From Skeletonema tropicum (lineage: Eukaryota > Bacillariophyta > Thalassiosirophyceae > Thalassiosirales > Thalassiosiraceae), in the NCBI GenBank assembly GCA_037178625.1, contig CM074134.1:1240001-1304000 (forward strand): 64,000 nucleotides of DNA. Direction: 5' to 3'. Shown here one piece after another: positions 41,401 to 52,602 of the stretch. The notes under the pieces are model-generated. The model searched no databases and was not told the DNA's origin. It worked only from the letters and a program-made list of their open reading frames with translations. A program made the position numbers and the translations under genes. Numbering within the stretch: position 1 is the first letter of the stretch; each line of letters opens with the position of its first letter.

Positions 41401-42997
41401 CAGCATATCCCTTCTTTACAGAGCTGTGCGTCCACTAGTACGATCAGATGAACACGACTCACGTGTTCAGAAGCGAGCATACAAAGTGTTGGCAGAGATT
41501 TGCGAGAAGCACAAGGAGTTTGTGACGTCGGATGAAAGGCTCAATGAAATGACTGATCTCATGGTCGACTCTATTGTTACATGTCAAGTGTCTGCTAGGC
41601 ACATGAGATTAAAGTGCATGACATACATTGTTCAGGGATTTGATTCTGCCAACCAAGCTCATATGGCTGTAATTCCAAAAATTATGGGTGAGGTCCTCCT
41701 TTGCTTGAAGGACTCGAATGCAAAAACGAGAGAAGCTGCTTATCAACTCCTACTCGAGATGGCTGTCGCTCGTGATGATATGACTGATTACTTCAAAATT
41801 ATCCTCGCTGCTCTTGGTGCACAGACAACACATATGCGATCAGCCGCAGTGATGGCACTTTCACGTCTAACTTTTGAGTATGCACGACACGACATGACTG
41901 TACAATCTCTGCTACCATCATTGATGCAAACTGTAGCTTTTTTGTTTGACGACTCATCGAGAGAAGTTACCAAAAGTGTAATCGGTTTTGTACGTGTTTG
42001 CGTTGCAGCAATGAGTGCTGATCAACTCGAACCACTGCTGCCAGAAGTTGTCGGTGGGATTATGAAGTACAACAAGGGAAGAGATAGGTTTCGTGCAAAG
42101 ATTAAGATCATTCTGAAGAAGCTTGTACGAGTTTATGGCTATGATACCATTGCACCATTGGTTCCCGAGAAAGATTCGAGATTGATTACTCACATGCGCA
42201 AGCTCTCGGAGAGATCTGCACGTAGGAAGGCGGCTGGATTACAAGATGGCCAATCAGTTGCCAACAACTTTGACGACATGATGGAGTCTGATGAAGATGA
42301 TTCTGATGACGGCCGCACATTCATGACAGGGGTAACTGGCTTCACTAAAATGACATCAATGACAGGCAAGAAGAGTATGAAGAGCAAGAGTGTAGTCAGT
42401 GGAGCGAGGTCCACCATGACAGGAAAAAGTGTGAAAAGCACAAGCGGCCCTCGAATCAAGGCCGAACTTCAGGGTGAAATTCTTGACATGCTTGATGCAT
42501 CAAAGATGGCCAAAAGCGTCCGCTTTGCTGATGCAAATATGAATGATAATGACTTCAGTGATGATGATGATGGAATGGATGACATGCAATTCGACAACCA
42601 GGGAAGAATCATCATCAGTGATGGGTTACAGAAGGTAGGCAGTGACAATGGTGCCGCAAATGATTTCGACTCGGATGACGATGATGAAAATTTACAGCTC
42701 AAGGCTGGTGGCGGCAAAAGGCGTAGGGTGAGCAAATTTGAAAGCGTCAAAGTGGCAAAAGCAGAGAGGGATGCTGCTAATGCTCGAAAGCAATCAAATC
42801 AATCAAAGAAGCAAGCATCTTCAATTGGATCTGCATACAAGTCGAAGAAGGCTGGAGGAGATGTAAAGAAGAAGGGACAAAAGTATGAGCCATACGCTTA
42901 CGTGCCCTTGAATGCCAAGGATTACTCCAAGAAGAACAGATCGAATGCTGTGTCTAAGATGGGCAGTGTTGTGCGAAGTAACAAACGGAAAAGGTAG
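38498..42997 (+). CDS. RRP12: RRP12-like ribosomal RNA processing / ribosome export protein
   Basis: A HEAT-repeat protein needed for export and maturation of pre-ribosomal particles. Exon 1 (38498-40846) starts MGRNRSGSSATMASM and is helical-repeat rich. An 83-bp intron (40847-40929) leads to exon 2, which resumes PVICGSLKSLAVGVTGR. Diagnostic parts are the NUC173-type segment (SRLTFEYARHDMTVQSLLPS, FDDSSREVTKSVIGFVRVC) and KIILKKLVRVYGYDTIAPLV...RLITHMRKLSERSARRKAA, then an acidic and very basic tail (NAVSKMGSVVRSNKRKR). One shift at an A5 run (about 41043-41048) moves coding from the LEVLSNCVYKN frame to the LPSLFKLVETLNES frame. The frame is open upstream to 38369; I prefer the Met at 38498. 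Total about 1470 residues. Confidence 0.88.
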
Positions 42998-43220
42998 GGA
43001 TTGGGTATGGTAGCTGGAATGATAGAATAACATAAGCCTAAGAAAGAACATCATGTAGAACTAAGATGCATCTTTTGCACTGTTGTTCATCCTCTTCTTC
43101 ACTGTACAATATCTTCTGCGATGTCCCCACGGAACCGCCTTTTACATCTCCTCATAGCGAGGATGCTCTTCCCTTGATCAGCGTCAATGTACCATGCATA
43201 GGAATCTGAAGCTTCCATTC

Positions 43221-44212
43221 TCACAAATTCAAACACATACTCTCATCTAATTGTAGAAAAGGAAGCACATTCTTGATCACCATATCAGCGCCACATGCAA
43301 TGCGTTTATCCCCTCGTGCACTTTCCGCATCAACCTTGGCCTTCTTTGTCCTCCCCTCAGCACAGTCCTCTTCTTCTTCACAAAGTTTGGCCTGCCAGAG
43401 AGCAAGCTCCAGTAGAACCATTCCCTCCCCAACATATCCGTAGTGCTCAGTTTCATAATGATCCATTTTGTCCATGACTGAATCCATCCATTGTCGAATT
43501 ACGCCTGTCTTTTCATACGCAGGTGTGGTGGGGAGAACTTGATTGATTCGATTGATTTCTTCGTTCATTTGAACCCCCCAACTATCCATGTGTAACGAGG
43601 CAATAGTTGTGCGGATCCCCCCTACGATATCAACTGTTACTAGTTGGTCACAGGCATCAAATGGGCTGTATTCCTCGCGGGCATCATAATCTTCTAGCAG
43701 ATATCTTCTCAAAGGGATGGCAATGCGTTGAAGGTTCTTACAGTTGAAGAACGCACCTCCTCCAAGTGTTTCAAGTCTTTCCGACAACTCAACATCTGTC
43801 AGACAAAACAAGCAATAAATGCGTGATGCTCAATACTGATGATGGATGGGAGCTTGAGGTGTGTTTTTAGAGAGGTGCATCCAGAGAACGCTCCATTTCC
43901 GATTGTTTCCAACTTGCCCCCAAACTCTAAAGACTCCAGATTTTCACATCCATGAAATGCTCCACCGCCGATTTCAACAGCTGATTTGAGATGATTTATC
44001 CACCGTAGAGATTTGCACTTATAGAATGCCCCGCGCCCAACTTTTCTGATGCCATCGTGAGCCTCTACCTGCAACAAATTCTCACAACGCAAGAATGCAT
44101 TATCCTCAATCACATCGACGGATTTGTCGATGCGGACGTGAGTGACATGCGGAGGAGCTCGCCCTCCTCTGTAGATAAAAACGCCGTCATCTTCATCTTC
44201 GTGGTTCACCAT
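43221..44212 (-). CDS. BspA-type (LRR_5) leucine-rich-repeat protein, one frameshift
   Basis: It starts MVNHEDEDDGVFIYRGG and then shows the 23-residue BspA-like repeats: DVIEDNAFLRCENLLQVEAH, KVGRGAFYKCKSLRWINHL, EIGGGAFHGCENLESLEFG, TIGNGAFSGCTSLKTHLKLP. At about 43805 the frame changes within TTGCTTGTTTTG, and LTDVELSERLETLGGGAFFN continues the repeats. The C-terminal domain (YGYVGEGMVLLELALWQAKL, then CGADMVIKNVLPFL) is one I associate with large diatom LRR families. The frame change sits at a T4 run, so it is probably an error. Function unknown, likely protein binding. Confidence 0.8.
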
Positions 44213-45584
44213 GATTTGTTCGAGCTGGCTCCGAAATTACCTACTTTGCTGTGGCTACGCAAGAATGAGAAGCTGCCTTCAGCGTCCTTCCAGCGTCTTT
44301 GGTCTTACATCAGACATCAGTTCGTGAGGCAGAGCGTGAGGCAGAGCGTGACTGATCGTGACAAAGCGGGAAACCGTGTATTGTAACTGGAAATGCTGAC
44401 CAGCTGCAAAATACAACCGACCTACCAAAGATAGTGCTTGTTTTATACATCGCAATCTGCTACCTTCTTCTCACGAACTTTCTTATTGCTCTTAGATAAA
44501 TTCTTCATTCTATTTTATTGTACCAATCTCTGCGTACTCTGCTGTTTTGCACAAGACCAAGACTACAACAAACTCTATAAATCAGCATTTGGGTACCAAC
44601 ATGAGATTGCACCACCAATACATGGATCTGCGTTCAATACCAGTACCAGCAACCATTGCATAGAGTAGTCACAAATTTGAATGTGTGGATATTATCATTT
44701 GATGTGAAATGGATTGAGGATGGGGTTGATTACAAAGTAATCTGAAGGGTCCAGTATCGTACAGCAAGATTCTGCCTCTATGTTTGTTCTCTATGCAATT
44801 GTACTCTCAGGAACGTCCAACCAATCAAATATATCACAATGTAGACTTTTTCGTTGTCATGGGAGTGTTATTCGAGGACTTTCCCCCTCCTCACTTCCCC
44901 GTCCAGCGGACGTATCATAGGAAATATGTGTCGAATTGGGTCAAACGTACAATGCCGCCTCCAATCTAGCGTTGGACACGCCCAAAAGCTCGATTAACGC
45001 GAGATAAGTACTTACTGACCTGGTGATAATTCCTGAGTACTCTCTCTCTCTAGAGAAGGACTTGAGATACATCAGTATCCATTGTGACCGCGATAGATGT
45101 CCAAACTTCTTTAGATTTTACCATCTCTAAGAGAGTAGAAATGTTGTATGGTAGATAAGACGCTCTAATACCAATCAAGTTACGATTTATTAGGCCTTTG
45201 GATGAGAACTATTTCCCCCCGAAATTTCCCCCTGCGAGAAGGGGGGGACGGTTAGTTAGCTAAAATCCCGTGATTTTCGTCTAAATCTAGCCAAATATTG
45301 GCTAATTGGACCATTTTACCCTATTTTGACAATTATTTTCTGATCCGAAACCTCAATATCGGAGGGCTCCCCCTCGCCCCCTATAAAGGCCTACGATTAA
45401 ACCTTTTACTTAAAACCGCCTATGACTCGGACACTTTTGAGTAGGATGTTAAGGTAGGAATTAATACCCAAATGGCTCTTTTTTTGGGATTACGATTAAC
45501 TTCAAATGGACACTTTTTCGTGGGACGAGCTGCTGTCATTCTTTCCAAGGGTAACTTATCAACGCAACATAACGACGATGCGCC
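44213..45584. other. 1.4-kb region without a supported gene
   Basis: I see no protein-like frame. Noted: a duplicated GTGAGGCAGAGC near 44323-44346, a CT run (CTCTCTCTCTAGAG) near 45041, and a G7 run near 45241. The 45200-45560 part is AT-rich with poly-T and poly-A tracts. Confidence 0.4.
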
Positions 45585-45647
45585 ATGTACGTATCTTTTT
45601 ATTTAACTTCTAGTCGTGATAAAGACCTGGAGACGCACGTCGTGACA

Positions 45648-46616
45648 ATGATGGTTTCTATTCGCCGTAGTAGCTACAACGGCGGCCGCTCAACCTTCAG
45701 GGTAACACTCTACGCAGCCATTCTAGCCTTTGCTCTAACTACTGCAATTTATTTCTGGTCGGAAGGCACGTCCTCTTCGATAATATCATTACCGCAAGAG
45801 GCGGAGGTGTCGCCACAAAAAGCCATCATGAGAACAGTGGATAAAAAGACGGCAGTAGCAAAACCCTCTGGACTGAGATCATCGAGTGCATCATCCACGG
45901 AAGCTTACGAACGAGATGAAGAAGGGGGGGATTTAATGACAATCACTCAAGGGAGTGTAATGTATGAAACACAACAACATTCCTCCGCTACACTCGACTA
46001 TTACCACTGCGGACCTCTTCCCAACAACAAATCCACCGACTCCTCATCGTTATCCGAACTAGTGCTCCTCCACGGCGCAGCATTCACCAAAGAAGATTGG
46101 ATATCATCCGGAATACTCGATAAATTCTGTGATATCAACAACAATGAAGACGAGGGTAACTTATCCACCACTGCATGGGATTTACCCGTATCTGCCAATG
46201 GAGATGAATTGATTGCGGCATATACTGCCATGGTGGAGAAGGGGGTTTTGAGTGGCGGTGCAGTGACGTTTGTGACGCCTTCGGCTAGTGGCAAAGCTTT
46301 GACTAGTTTAGGGGATGATACTGCACAGCAAAAGCATGACAAGTTGAAATCAATGGTCAATGGCTGGATATCAGTAGCTTCAGGATCAGTATTAAAAACG
46401 ACGGATGAGGCATTGAGCACTTATCTCGAAGCCAGTGTACCAGTATTAGCAATACATGGAGATGAAGATGCTATGGGGAAGAAAGTTACGGATCGTTTGG
46501 TCCAGTTGACCAAGGCGAAGGGAGTGGAGCTGGAGGGGCGACACCCTGTCTACCTTGATTCTCCGGATGAGTTTGTCATAGAGGTGTTGAAGTTTATGGA
46601 TGATAATGGGCTATAA
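45648..46616 (+). CDS. ABHD14-like alpha/beta hydrolase with N-terminal membrane anchor
   Basis: An alpha/beta-hydrolase-fold protein. From MMVSIRRSSYNGG a single hydrophobic helix (VTLYAAILAFALTTAIYFW) makes a signal anchor, followed by a disordered stalk. The fold starts at LVLLHGAAFTKEDW, which matches the oxyanion region of ABHD14 (LLLHG-x-RFSSETW). The nucleophile elbow is PSASGKA (ABHD14: PSLSG), the acid is in HGDEDAMGKK (ABHD14: GDQDPMG), and the histidine is in RHPVYLDSPDEF (ABHD14: GHPCYLDKPEEW). All three catalytic positions are therefore present. Mammalian ABHD14 proteins are TAF1-interacting hydrolase/deacetylase-like enzymes; the substrate here is unknown. An upstream in-frame ATG at 45585 is possible. 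Confidence 0.82.
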   Translation: MMVSIRRSSYNGGRSTFRVTLYAAILAFALTTAIYFWSEGTSSSIISLPQEAEVSPQKAIMRTVDKKTAVAKPSGLRSSSASSTEAYERDEEGGDLMTITQGSVMYETQQHSSATLDYYHCGPLPNNKSTDSSSLSELVLLHGAAFTKEDWISSGILDKFCDINNNEDEGNLSTTAWDLPVSANGDELIAAYTAMVEKGVLSGGAVTFVTPSASGKALTSLGDDTAQQKHDKLKSMVNGWISVASGSVLKTTDEALSTYLEASVPVLAIHGDEDAMGKKVTDRLVQLTKAKGVELEGRHPVYLDSPDEFVIEVLKFMDDNGL

Positions 46617-46886
46617 GTTGGAAGATTGGGGATGCATGTGCGTTGTATCTGGTGGAGAGTATTATGTTTGTAACAAAGTGTATAATAAAAAAATGTGTAA
46701 GTGAAGAATATTAGGAACGACTTTGTTCATCGATAATTCTTGAGTTCTTTTATAGATTGCATTCTACTGTCATATCATAGAGAAGCTTGTTTCAGCCACA
46801 TAGGATATGAGCATCCAAGAAAAAAGACATCCCCCTTCGCTCTTCGCTTCCCCACCATGAATGCTGCGCTGTCGTTAGATTTCTTC

Positions 46887-48485
46887 TCAACGACGATGAA
46901 GCGGTCCGTATGCAGAGAACGGTTCCGCACAAGTGTTGTTGGGAGTAGCACCATTTGCAGCCCTAGGAGTGGACGACTTTGGCGGCGAGTGGTATGCGGG
47001 GCTGTTCTCGTCTCCACAAAGCTCTTGTGGTCGATCGAGGAGCATCGGGTTCTCCCTCGCCCGCTCAACGATCCTACAAAATCTCTTACTCCTAGCTCTA
47101 TCTTTCAAGGCACTGTGCTTGATCTTTTGAAGCTCGGGATTCTCATCCCAAATCTTCTTCCATGACGACCTGCCGTGCTCGAGAATCCCTCGAACAAGTA
47201 GGATTTCATCGCTACGAGTAAACTTCCTTGTTCTACCGGCATCATTCGGTTTCGGGCTAGTAAATTCCTCTTCCGCCTTCTTCTCCTTCTCTTCTTCCTC
47301 CATTTTCATTGCGTCGTAGTTGGAAGAAACAATAAAGTCGCCATTGGGCGTGTATTGCTCCCCGAAAGAATTCACTCTCGTTGGAATGGGCAACAGTACT
47401 CCCGATCCATGAACGGGAATCGGAGTCAACGCAAAGGACATATTCGCAGATTGCAAGTAGTCGGAAGGACGGTCTTCTGGAGTTTCCGGTTGCCTGAGAA
47501 GATCGAGTACTAGTTCAAAGTCTTCTTCTGTCGGTGGTTCTACAGCTGTTTCCTTCAACTCCACGTCGAGTGCTTGTGCGGCATAAGTGTAGTTATACTC
47601 ATTGTCCAAGTCATAGCTCACAACATTTGGCAGTTCTCGTTGTGTCGGATCCCCAGGCATTGTCGTTGTCGCTCCGTGCTGACGTGCAATTTGTATCGCT
47701 CTCTGTACCTTTCTATCAATGTGAGGTTTGGGCTGACTTTGCTCGATAATAAAGTCTAGCTCCGTTTGGATTGTGGCCAAGCCAGTTGCATCATCTCCAG
47801 TGAACGTGGGGCTTTGGATTCGCTCCCACAAATTCTGAAAGAATGCACTTTGACTCCCGCTAGGCTTCGTCATGGCAGCGAACTTGTGTCGTGTCTTTGT
47901 CAGCTTCAATGCGCGCTTTATGGGGTCGGCGACATTTGGACATACCAATAAGTGCGCGTGGAGAGTGGGTGGAGTCGCACACAAGTTCTTGGAGCATGAT
48001 GGGAAGTACTTGCCTCTCTCTACCCCTTGGCAATGACGGCAGGCGATCCCAAAGAAGCCAATGCGGTTGCAGACTCTTTGCTTCTTGGCTCGCTGCAAGT
48101 CAGTTTCATTCATGACGCCTCGCGTGACTTGAGAGAATAGAAGTATAAAGTAGTCCGTGAGTAACGATAAGTCACTCGCGAGTAAGAAGGAGATGCTGTC
48201 GTTGCCTTCGTTGTCGTCATTGGGATTGGTCTTTCGTTTCTTGACAAGCAGACTCTTTGCTTCTTGGTTTTCTTCATTGGACGCGTTCATTGTGAATGAA
48301 GGGAATTGATGTCGCCTAGACTGATAAAATATAAGAAGTCTACACTGATCTACCTTCTGGACTCTCTGGCGCAGCACTTCTTGATTGGAGTCCCACAGAG
48401 GATGTGCTTTGTTTTTGGCGTCGGTGGCAGCTTTTTGATTCAAATTTAAAATTATTCTTGGGGTCTCGACATCATCTGATGCCAC
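46887..48485 (-). CDS. SANT/Myb-like protein with a Cys-His-rich domain
   Basis: A 532-residue frame. A Cys/His-rich block at about residues 140-195 (NRIGFFGIACRHCQGVERGK, then SKNLCATPPTLHAHLLVCPN) could bind zinc. Residues about 425-480 are a SANT/Myb domain (FTRSDEILLVRGILEHGRSS, then WKKIWDENPEL), with its spaced aromatic residues. The layout suggests a DNA- or chromatin-binding protein. The first Met is at 48485, but Met66 (48290, MNASNEENQEAK) is a good alternative: the partial copy at 61.7-62.4 kb matches from about that Met, and the codons before it include splice-like AG|GTAGAT and TAG sites. The copied segment shows that this locus has been duplicated. Confidence 0.75.
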   Translation of the reverse strand: MASDDVETPRIILNLNQKAATDAKNKAHPLWDSNQEVLRQRVQKVDQCRLLIFYQSRRHQFPSFTMNASNEENQEAKSLLVKKRKTNPNDDNEGNDSISFLLASDLSLLTDYFILLFSQVTRGVMNETDLQRAKKQRVCNRIGFFGIACRHCQGVERGKYFPSCSKNLCATPPTLHAHLLVCPNVADPIKRALKLTKTRHKFAAMTKPSGSQSAFFQNLWERIQSPTFTGDDATGLATIQTELDFIIEQSQPKPHIDRKVQRAIQIARQHGATTTMPGDPTQRELPNVVSYDLDNEYNYTYAAQALDVELKETAVEPPTEEDFELVLDLLRQPETPEDRPSDYLQSANMSFALTPIPVHGSGVLLPIPTRVNSFGEQYTPNGDFIVSSNYDAMKMEEEEKEKKAEEEFTSPKPNDAGRTRKFTRSDEILLVRGILEHGRSSWKKIWDENPELQKIKHSALKDRARSKRFCRIVERARENPMLLDRPQELCGDENSPAYHSPPKSSTPRAANGATPNNTCAEPFSAYGPLHRR

Positions 48486-48580
48486 TACGATCGATACATA
48501 AATTCTGACACCTTTGTTTGTTACAATTGAAATTCCATTACACTACACATTCATTACACATATAAAATCCACCAATGCTG

Positions 48581-49541
48581 TCATTGCCAAAATCGAATAA
48601 CATGTTGATTTGTCTGGTGAGGTGAATATCTATCCGACTTTCTTTTTCTTTTATCATGATAACCATTCTCCTTTTCGTCTTGACGTGTTGTTTGCTGCTG
48701 GTTACCCATCATTGTTTTATTACTGCTCTTCAACGTAGCTTGTCTCATTGCATCAAATCCACTGCATGAAAATTCACCATCACATCGATCAGGTGGTGGT
48801 GGCGGAGGTGGCAGCAGTGAAGATTTCGATGACACTCTCCGTGGATAACTCAATAGTGTCGATGATGATAAATTCTTGTTATTGTTGCTGCTGCTATTGT
48901 TGTTGTATGACGACAATGAATCCATAGACGTGTGATTACTACTGCTGTTGCTTTTGTTATTCAAGGACAAAAGAGAATTCTTGGAAGAATTATTGCTATT
49001 ATTCCCACTACGATCGAGTGATTTCAACGAAGTCAATGACGTAGAAGGACTGAATGAGACAATCATGCAATGATTTCTCTACTAGCGGGACGCGTACTTT
49101 TTCGGGTAGGTATTTCAGCAATCCCAGTGGATGTTCTAGTTCGAGTAGATAGCGTGTTTTGAGTGCTGATGTTGCCACGACAATGCCAAGACCGAAAAAT
49201 GTTGTCATTATTGTTAGCCCGACTAGAGCGTAGAATGGAAGGGTGAATAGAAGGAAGAGGAGAAAGCTGATAGTTGTCGTGATAAGTAGAAGGAGTGTTT
49301 GGGATTGACGTATTTTGTACTCTCGTTTCAGATTGTTGTTTGTTTTTGGAATGAGTGGAGGGCGTTGATGTTTCACAGGCCTGCTTCGTAAGCTTGCGCC
49401 ACCACCGCCGCCGCTTCGAACATTAGGACGTCGTGTAGCCGCGGTGTTGCTCTTGATAGATTGCACGGATGATGTTATTGTGGACATTGATGATGATGGT
49501 GTGATGAGATCACCGGTGGACTTGTTTTTTGTTGTGATCAT
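48581..49541 (-). CDS. Unknown protein with a two-helix hydrophobic hairpin, one frameshift
   Basis: It starts MITTKNKSTGDLITPSSSMS; the first 75 residues are Ser/Arg-rich. Then come two adjacent hydrophobic segments (LLLLITTTISFLLFLLFTLP and ALVGLTIMTTFFGLGIVVAT), followed by RYLLELEHPLGLLKYLPEKV. Near 49060 coding moves to a second frame (MIVSFSPSTSLTSLKSLDRS) that runs through Asn/Ser and Pro runs (LLPPPPPPPDRCDGEF) to a stop at 48581. The hairpin could be a reticulon-like or tail membrane insertion, but I see no diagnostic sequence. Divergent from PrxQ. Confidence 0.55.
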
Positions 49542-49990
49542 GATTATTACCCAATGGCGGCGACACCGATAAGCTATATTTTTTCACAGCAAATATGGTA
49601 CGGAATAGATTCGATGAAAGAGGGCGTCGTCGCTTTAGTAGGCAGTCAGTTCGCCATGGTCTTCGTCTTTGTTCAGCGAAGGGCTCTGTGCTCTTCGCTT
49701 TGTTTTGCGCTTTGCGCTTGCTTTGATGTCAGCGAAAAGCGTTCCTGCATCGCGTCGCTCACGCGCTCGCACAGCCAGCCAATCCACCCTTTTGTGGCGG
49801 AGTCCCATTGAGTGTTGGTCACAGGTCACAATAATAACTCGGCCGGGCCGTTCGTGTGACGCATTGACTGACTCACAGTCACATTTTGGAAATCAAAATC
49901 CACTCATCATCAATCTTTTGATCCATTTCGATTGCCACCTAACACCATAAATTTCTTTCCCATCACATCACACGAACTCAACACGTAAAC

Positions 49991-50683
49991 ATGAAGACTT
50001 CCGCCATCGTCGCCGCCATCGCATGCACCTCTGCCTCTGCTTTCGCCCCAGCCTCCACCGTCTCTAGAAATACTGCTCTCAATCTTGCCGTAGGAGAGAC
50101 TGCTCCTGACTTTGCTCTTGAGGACCAAAACGGCAAGACTTTCAAGCGTTCTGCCAACAAGAAGCCTTTGGTTGTTTACTTCTACCCTGCAGACTCCACC
50201 CCTGGATGCACGTGAGTTTTGAATGTCGAATCGTATTGAATCGTTTATGCATCATGTACCTGTATCTTATTTTTAACCTCTCTTATGCATTTCATCTTAT
50301 CTACATGAAAAAAAAAATACAGCGTCCAAGCCAAGGCATTCCAAGAGGAGATCCAATCCATCCGCAAGGAGTTCAAGGCCGATGTTGTCGGAATCTCCGG
50401 ACAAGGAGCTGAATCCAAGCAACGGTTCGCACAAGAGTTGGGACTTGACTTCTCCATCCTTGCCGATGAAAACGATGCCGTACGCAAGGAGTTCGGTGTT
50501 CCCAAGGCTGCCTTTGGATTCTTGCCTGGACGCGTCACTTACGTTCTTGACAAGGATGGAGTTTGCACCAGTGTATATGACAACCTTGCCGATGCTGCAT
50601 CACACATTGAAAAGGCCAAGGAGGCTTTGGCTGAGATGAAGCCTGCCAAGAAGGCTGGATTTGAATTCTCTCTTCCATTCTAA
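49991..50683 (+). CDS. PRXQ: Peroxiredoxin Q (BCP type), plastid-targeted, resolving Cys position altered
   Basis: A thiol peroxidase. Exon 1 (49991-50211) encodes [20 protein letters not shown], a signal peptide with the AFAP junction, then [15 protein letters not shown] and [12 protein letters not shown] with the peroxidatic Cys73. A 111-bp intron (50212-50322) splits the Thr74 codon. Exon 2 gives [48 protein letters not shown] and [15 protein letters not shown], all PrxQ landmarks. In typical PrxQ the resolving Cys is five residues after the peroxidatic one (CT-x3-C). Here that position is Lys78, so the enzyme may work as a 1-Cys type or use the Cys in GVCTSV. Total 193 residues. Its 3' end is duplicated just downstream. 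Confidence 0.9.
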
Positions 50684-51290
50684 GCAGATTTTGACAGAAA
50701 AGCTGAAATTGCGAGCAGTAATAGAACACTTAATAGAGAACCAATTTTGTTGTAGCGCTCTTAGTTCTTCTTTGTCATTTGTTACCAACTTTGAGTTACA
50801 TCCGTAAATTGCCAGCCATCATCCAACTACGAAGTGATACGTGACATACATGCAGTGTAACTCCTGCATAGTAACGTAAGAAGCTGCGCGCACAGGTGAA
50901 TGATGATGAAGAATGCTAACCCTAACTTGAGTTTGCACCAGTGTATATGACAACCTTGCCGGTGCCGCATGACACATTGCTAAGGCCAAGGAGGCTTTGG
51001 CTGAGATGAAGCCTGCCAAGAAGGCTGGATTTGAATTCTCTCTTCAATTCTAAGCAGATTTTGACAGAAAAGCCAAAATTGCCAACATACAGTAATAGAA
51101 AACTTAATAGAGAACCAATTTTGTTGTAGCGCTCTTAGGTCTTCATTTGTTACCAACTCTGAGTTACATCCGTAAATTGCCAGCTATCATCCTACTACGA
51201 ATAAATATGTAACTCAAGCATAGCAATGTACGTAACTACGCGCACAGATGAAGGATGATAAAAAATGTGATCCTCTACACCTTACTCTTG
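50561..51290 (+). repeat. 370-bp tandem duplication of the PrxQ 3' end
   Basis: GTTTGCACCAGTGTATATGA starts at 50561 inside PrxQ exon 2 and again at 50931, offset 370 bp. Similarity continues through the last 40 codons, the stop and the 3' flank (TAATAGAGAACCAATTTTGT) to about 51290, with scattered substitutions and small indels. The second copy has no start or upstream exon and is a pseudogene fragment. The copies differ enough that this is not a simple assembly stutter. Confidence 0.88.
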
Positions 51291-51366
51291 AATTTATCTT
51301 TAGCGCACTTCATCTTTTCTTTCAAACATAATCAAGACATTATCTCAACTGTGTCAACCTAAACTT

Positions 51367-52117
51367 TTAAGCAGTACTCTCAACCTTGGCACCCGCAACA
51401 AACTCATCAAGCCATTCGGCACTAGCTCCAGCAGGACCATACAAAAACTTCGAAGGGCCCCTGAAGAACACTAATTTCGTCTTTTCCTCCGGACTATCAA
51501 TAATTGTCCCAAGAGCCTCCTCAAACGCCAATCCACTAACCTTGGTTGTTCCCACGGCTACCAATTGATCACCTGGACGGATGGTACCCTCCGTTTCGGC
51601 GTTGGAACCCTCTGATATTTCAAGGACGAATATACCTCCGAATTCTGAATCATTTTCTTCGAACACAATTCCCATTGGTTTTGGTAGGCTGACGGTGACG
51701 TAGTTCTTTTCGTCCATACTGTCGATGAAGTCTACTGGTGCTGTAGTTGGGAGAGATTAATGCCAATGAGAGGATGAAAAGGTGTTAGTATGCAGTTGTG
51801 CACAGATGCATCAAAACGACACTAGCACAATACTCCTCGAAAGAAGCACACCAATACATACAACAGTCCAACTACTCACCCTTGCTAACCTCCCCCGGAG
51901 CCGAATCAGTCTTTGTATTCCAACCCATCCACCTATCAATTGGAGTTTCTCTCTCCGCATCCAAATCACCCATACCGTCGGCACCGAATGCTTCTTTGAC
52001 ACCATCAAAGAGACCCATGTTTAGAGCAGTTTGTGTTCGCACATTGTTGGCGGTGGTGGAGAAGGCTTGGGTGGTGGATGTGGAGGCTGCTATGGCGAGA
52101 AGTGTGGTTGTCTTCAT
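51367..52117 (-). CDS. Plastid-targeted PDZ-domain protein
   Basis: Exon 1 (52117-51880) encodes [20 protein letters not shown], a signal peptide with an AFST junction, then [20 protein letters not shown] and [10 protein letters not shown] 139-bp intron (51741-51879) is followed by exon 2 (51740-51367): [20 protein letters not shown] and then a PDZ fold with [20 protein letters not shown] (carboxylate-binding loop), [20 protein letters not shown] (the R-x-GD-x-L-x-V-x-G core) and [13 protein letters not shown]. No protease domain is present, so it is probably a small scaffold or adaptor. Total about 203 residues. Confidence 0.8.
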
Positions 52118-52602
52118 TTTCGTATTATTGTTATTTTATGTATTTTATTTCAAGGATGCGGATTTATATTGCTAACCCGGGTATTGTTGTGTATCTATTC
52201 AGGGAGCTGTGAGGAACAAATAATAGGAGTTGAGGTTAGGAATCGTGCTTTTTTGTAATAATTCTGTGACCTTTTCGATCAAGATAACAGCACAACACGC
52301 ACTACCAGCAGTATTATCGCTTACCTCACCACTATTGTTAGCTGCTGAATCACTGCGGCTGAGTTAGATAGGGAATAGTACAGCACGCCATTGAGGTGGT
52401 GTTATTCGCGCCTTGTAGCTTGTACGCCGTGCGTGGTGTTGCTGTGACGTCAATAGAGAGAGGCGCGCGCCCTTCAAGTACTCATATAAATATTTATCGC
52501 TGCTGACTGCTGACGACGATCGACGGCAAAAGTTTTCGATCGAGCATCGAGATACCGATGAACCAGATGTCAGATGCACATTTCAAAGGTAAAGACAGTA
52601 AC
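52118..52602. other. Divergent intergenic region
   Basis: Between the minus-strand PDZ gene and the plus-strand gene at 52603. No open frame with protein-like content. Likely holds both promoters. Confidence 0.4.
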
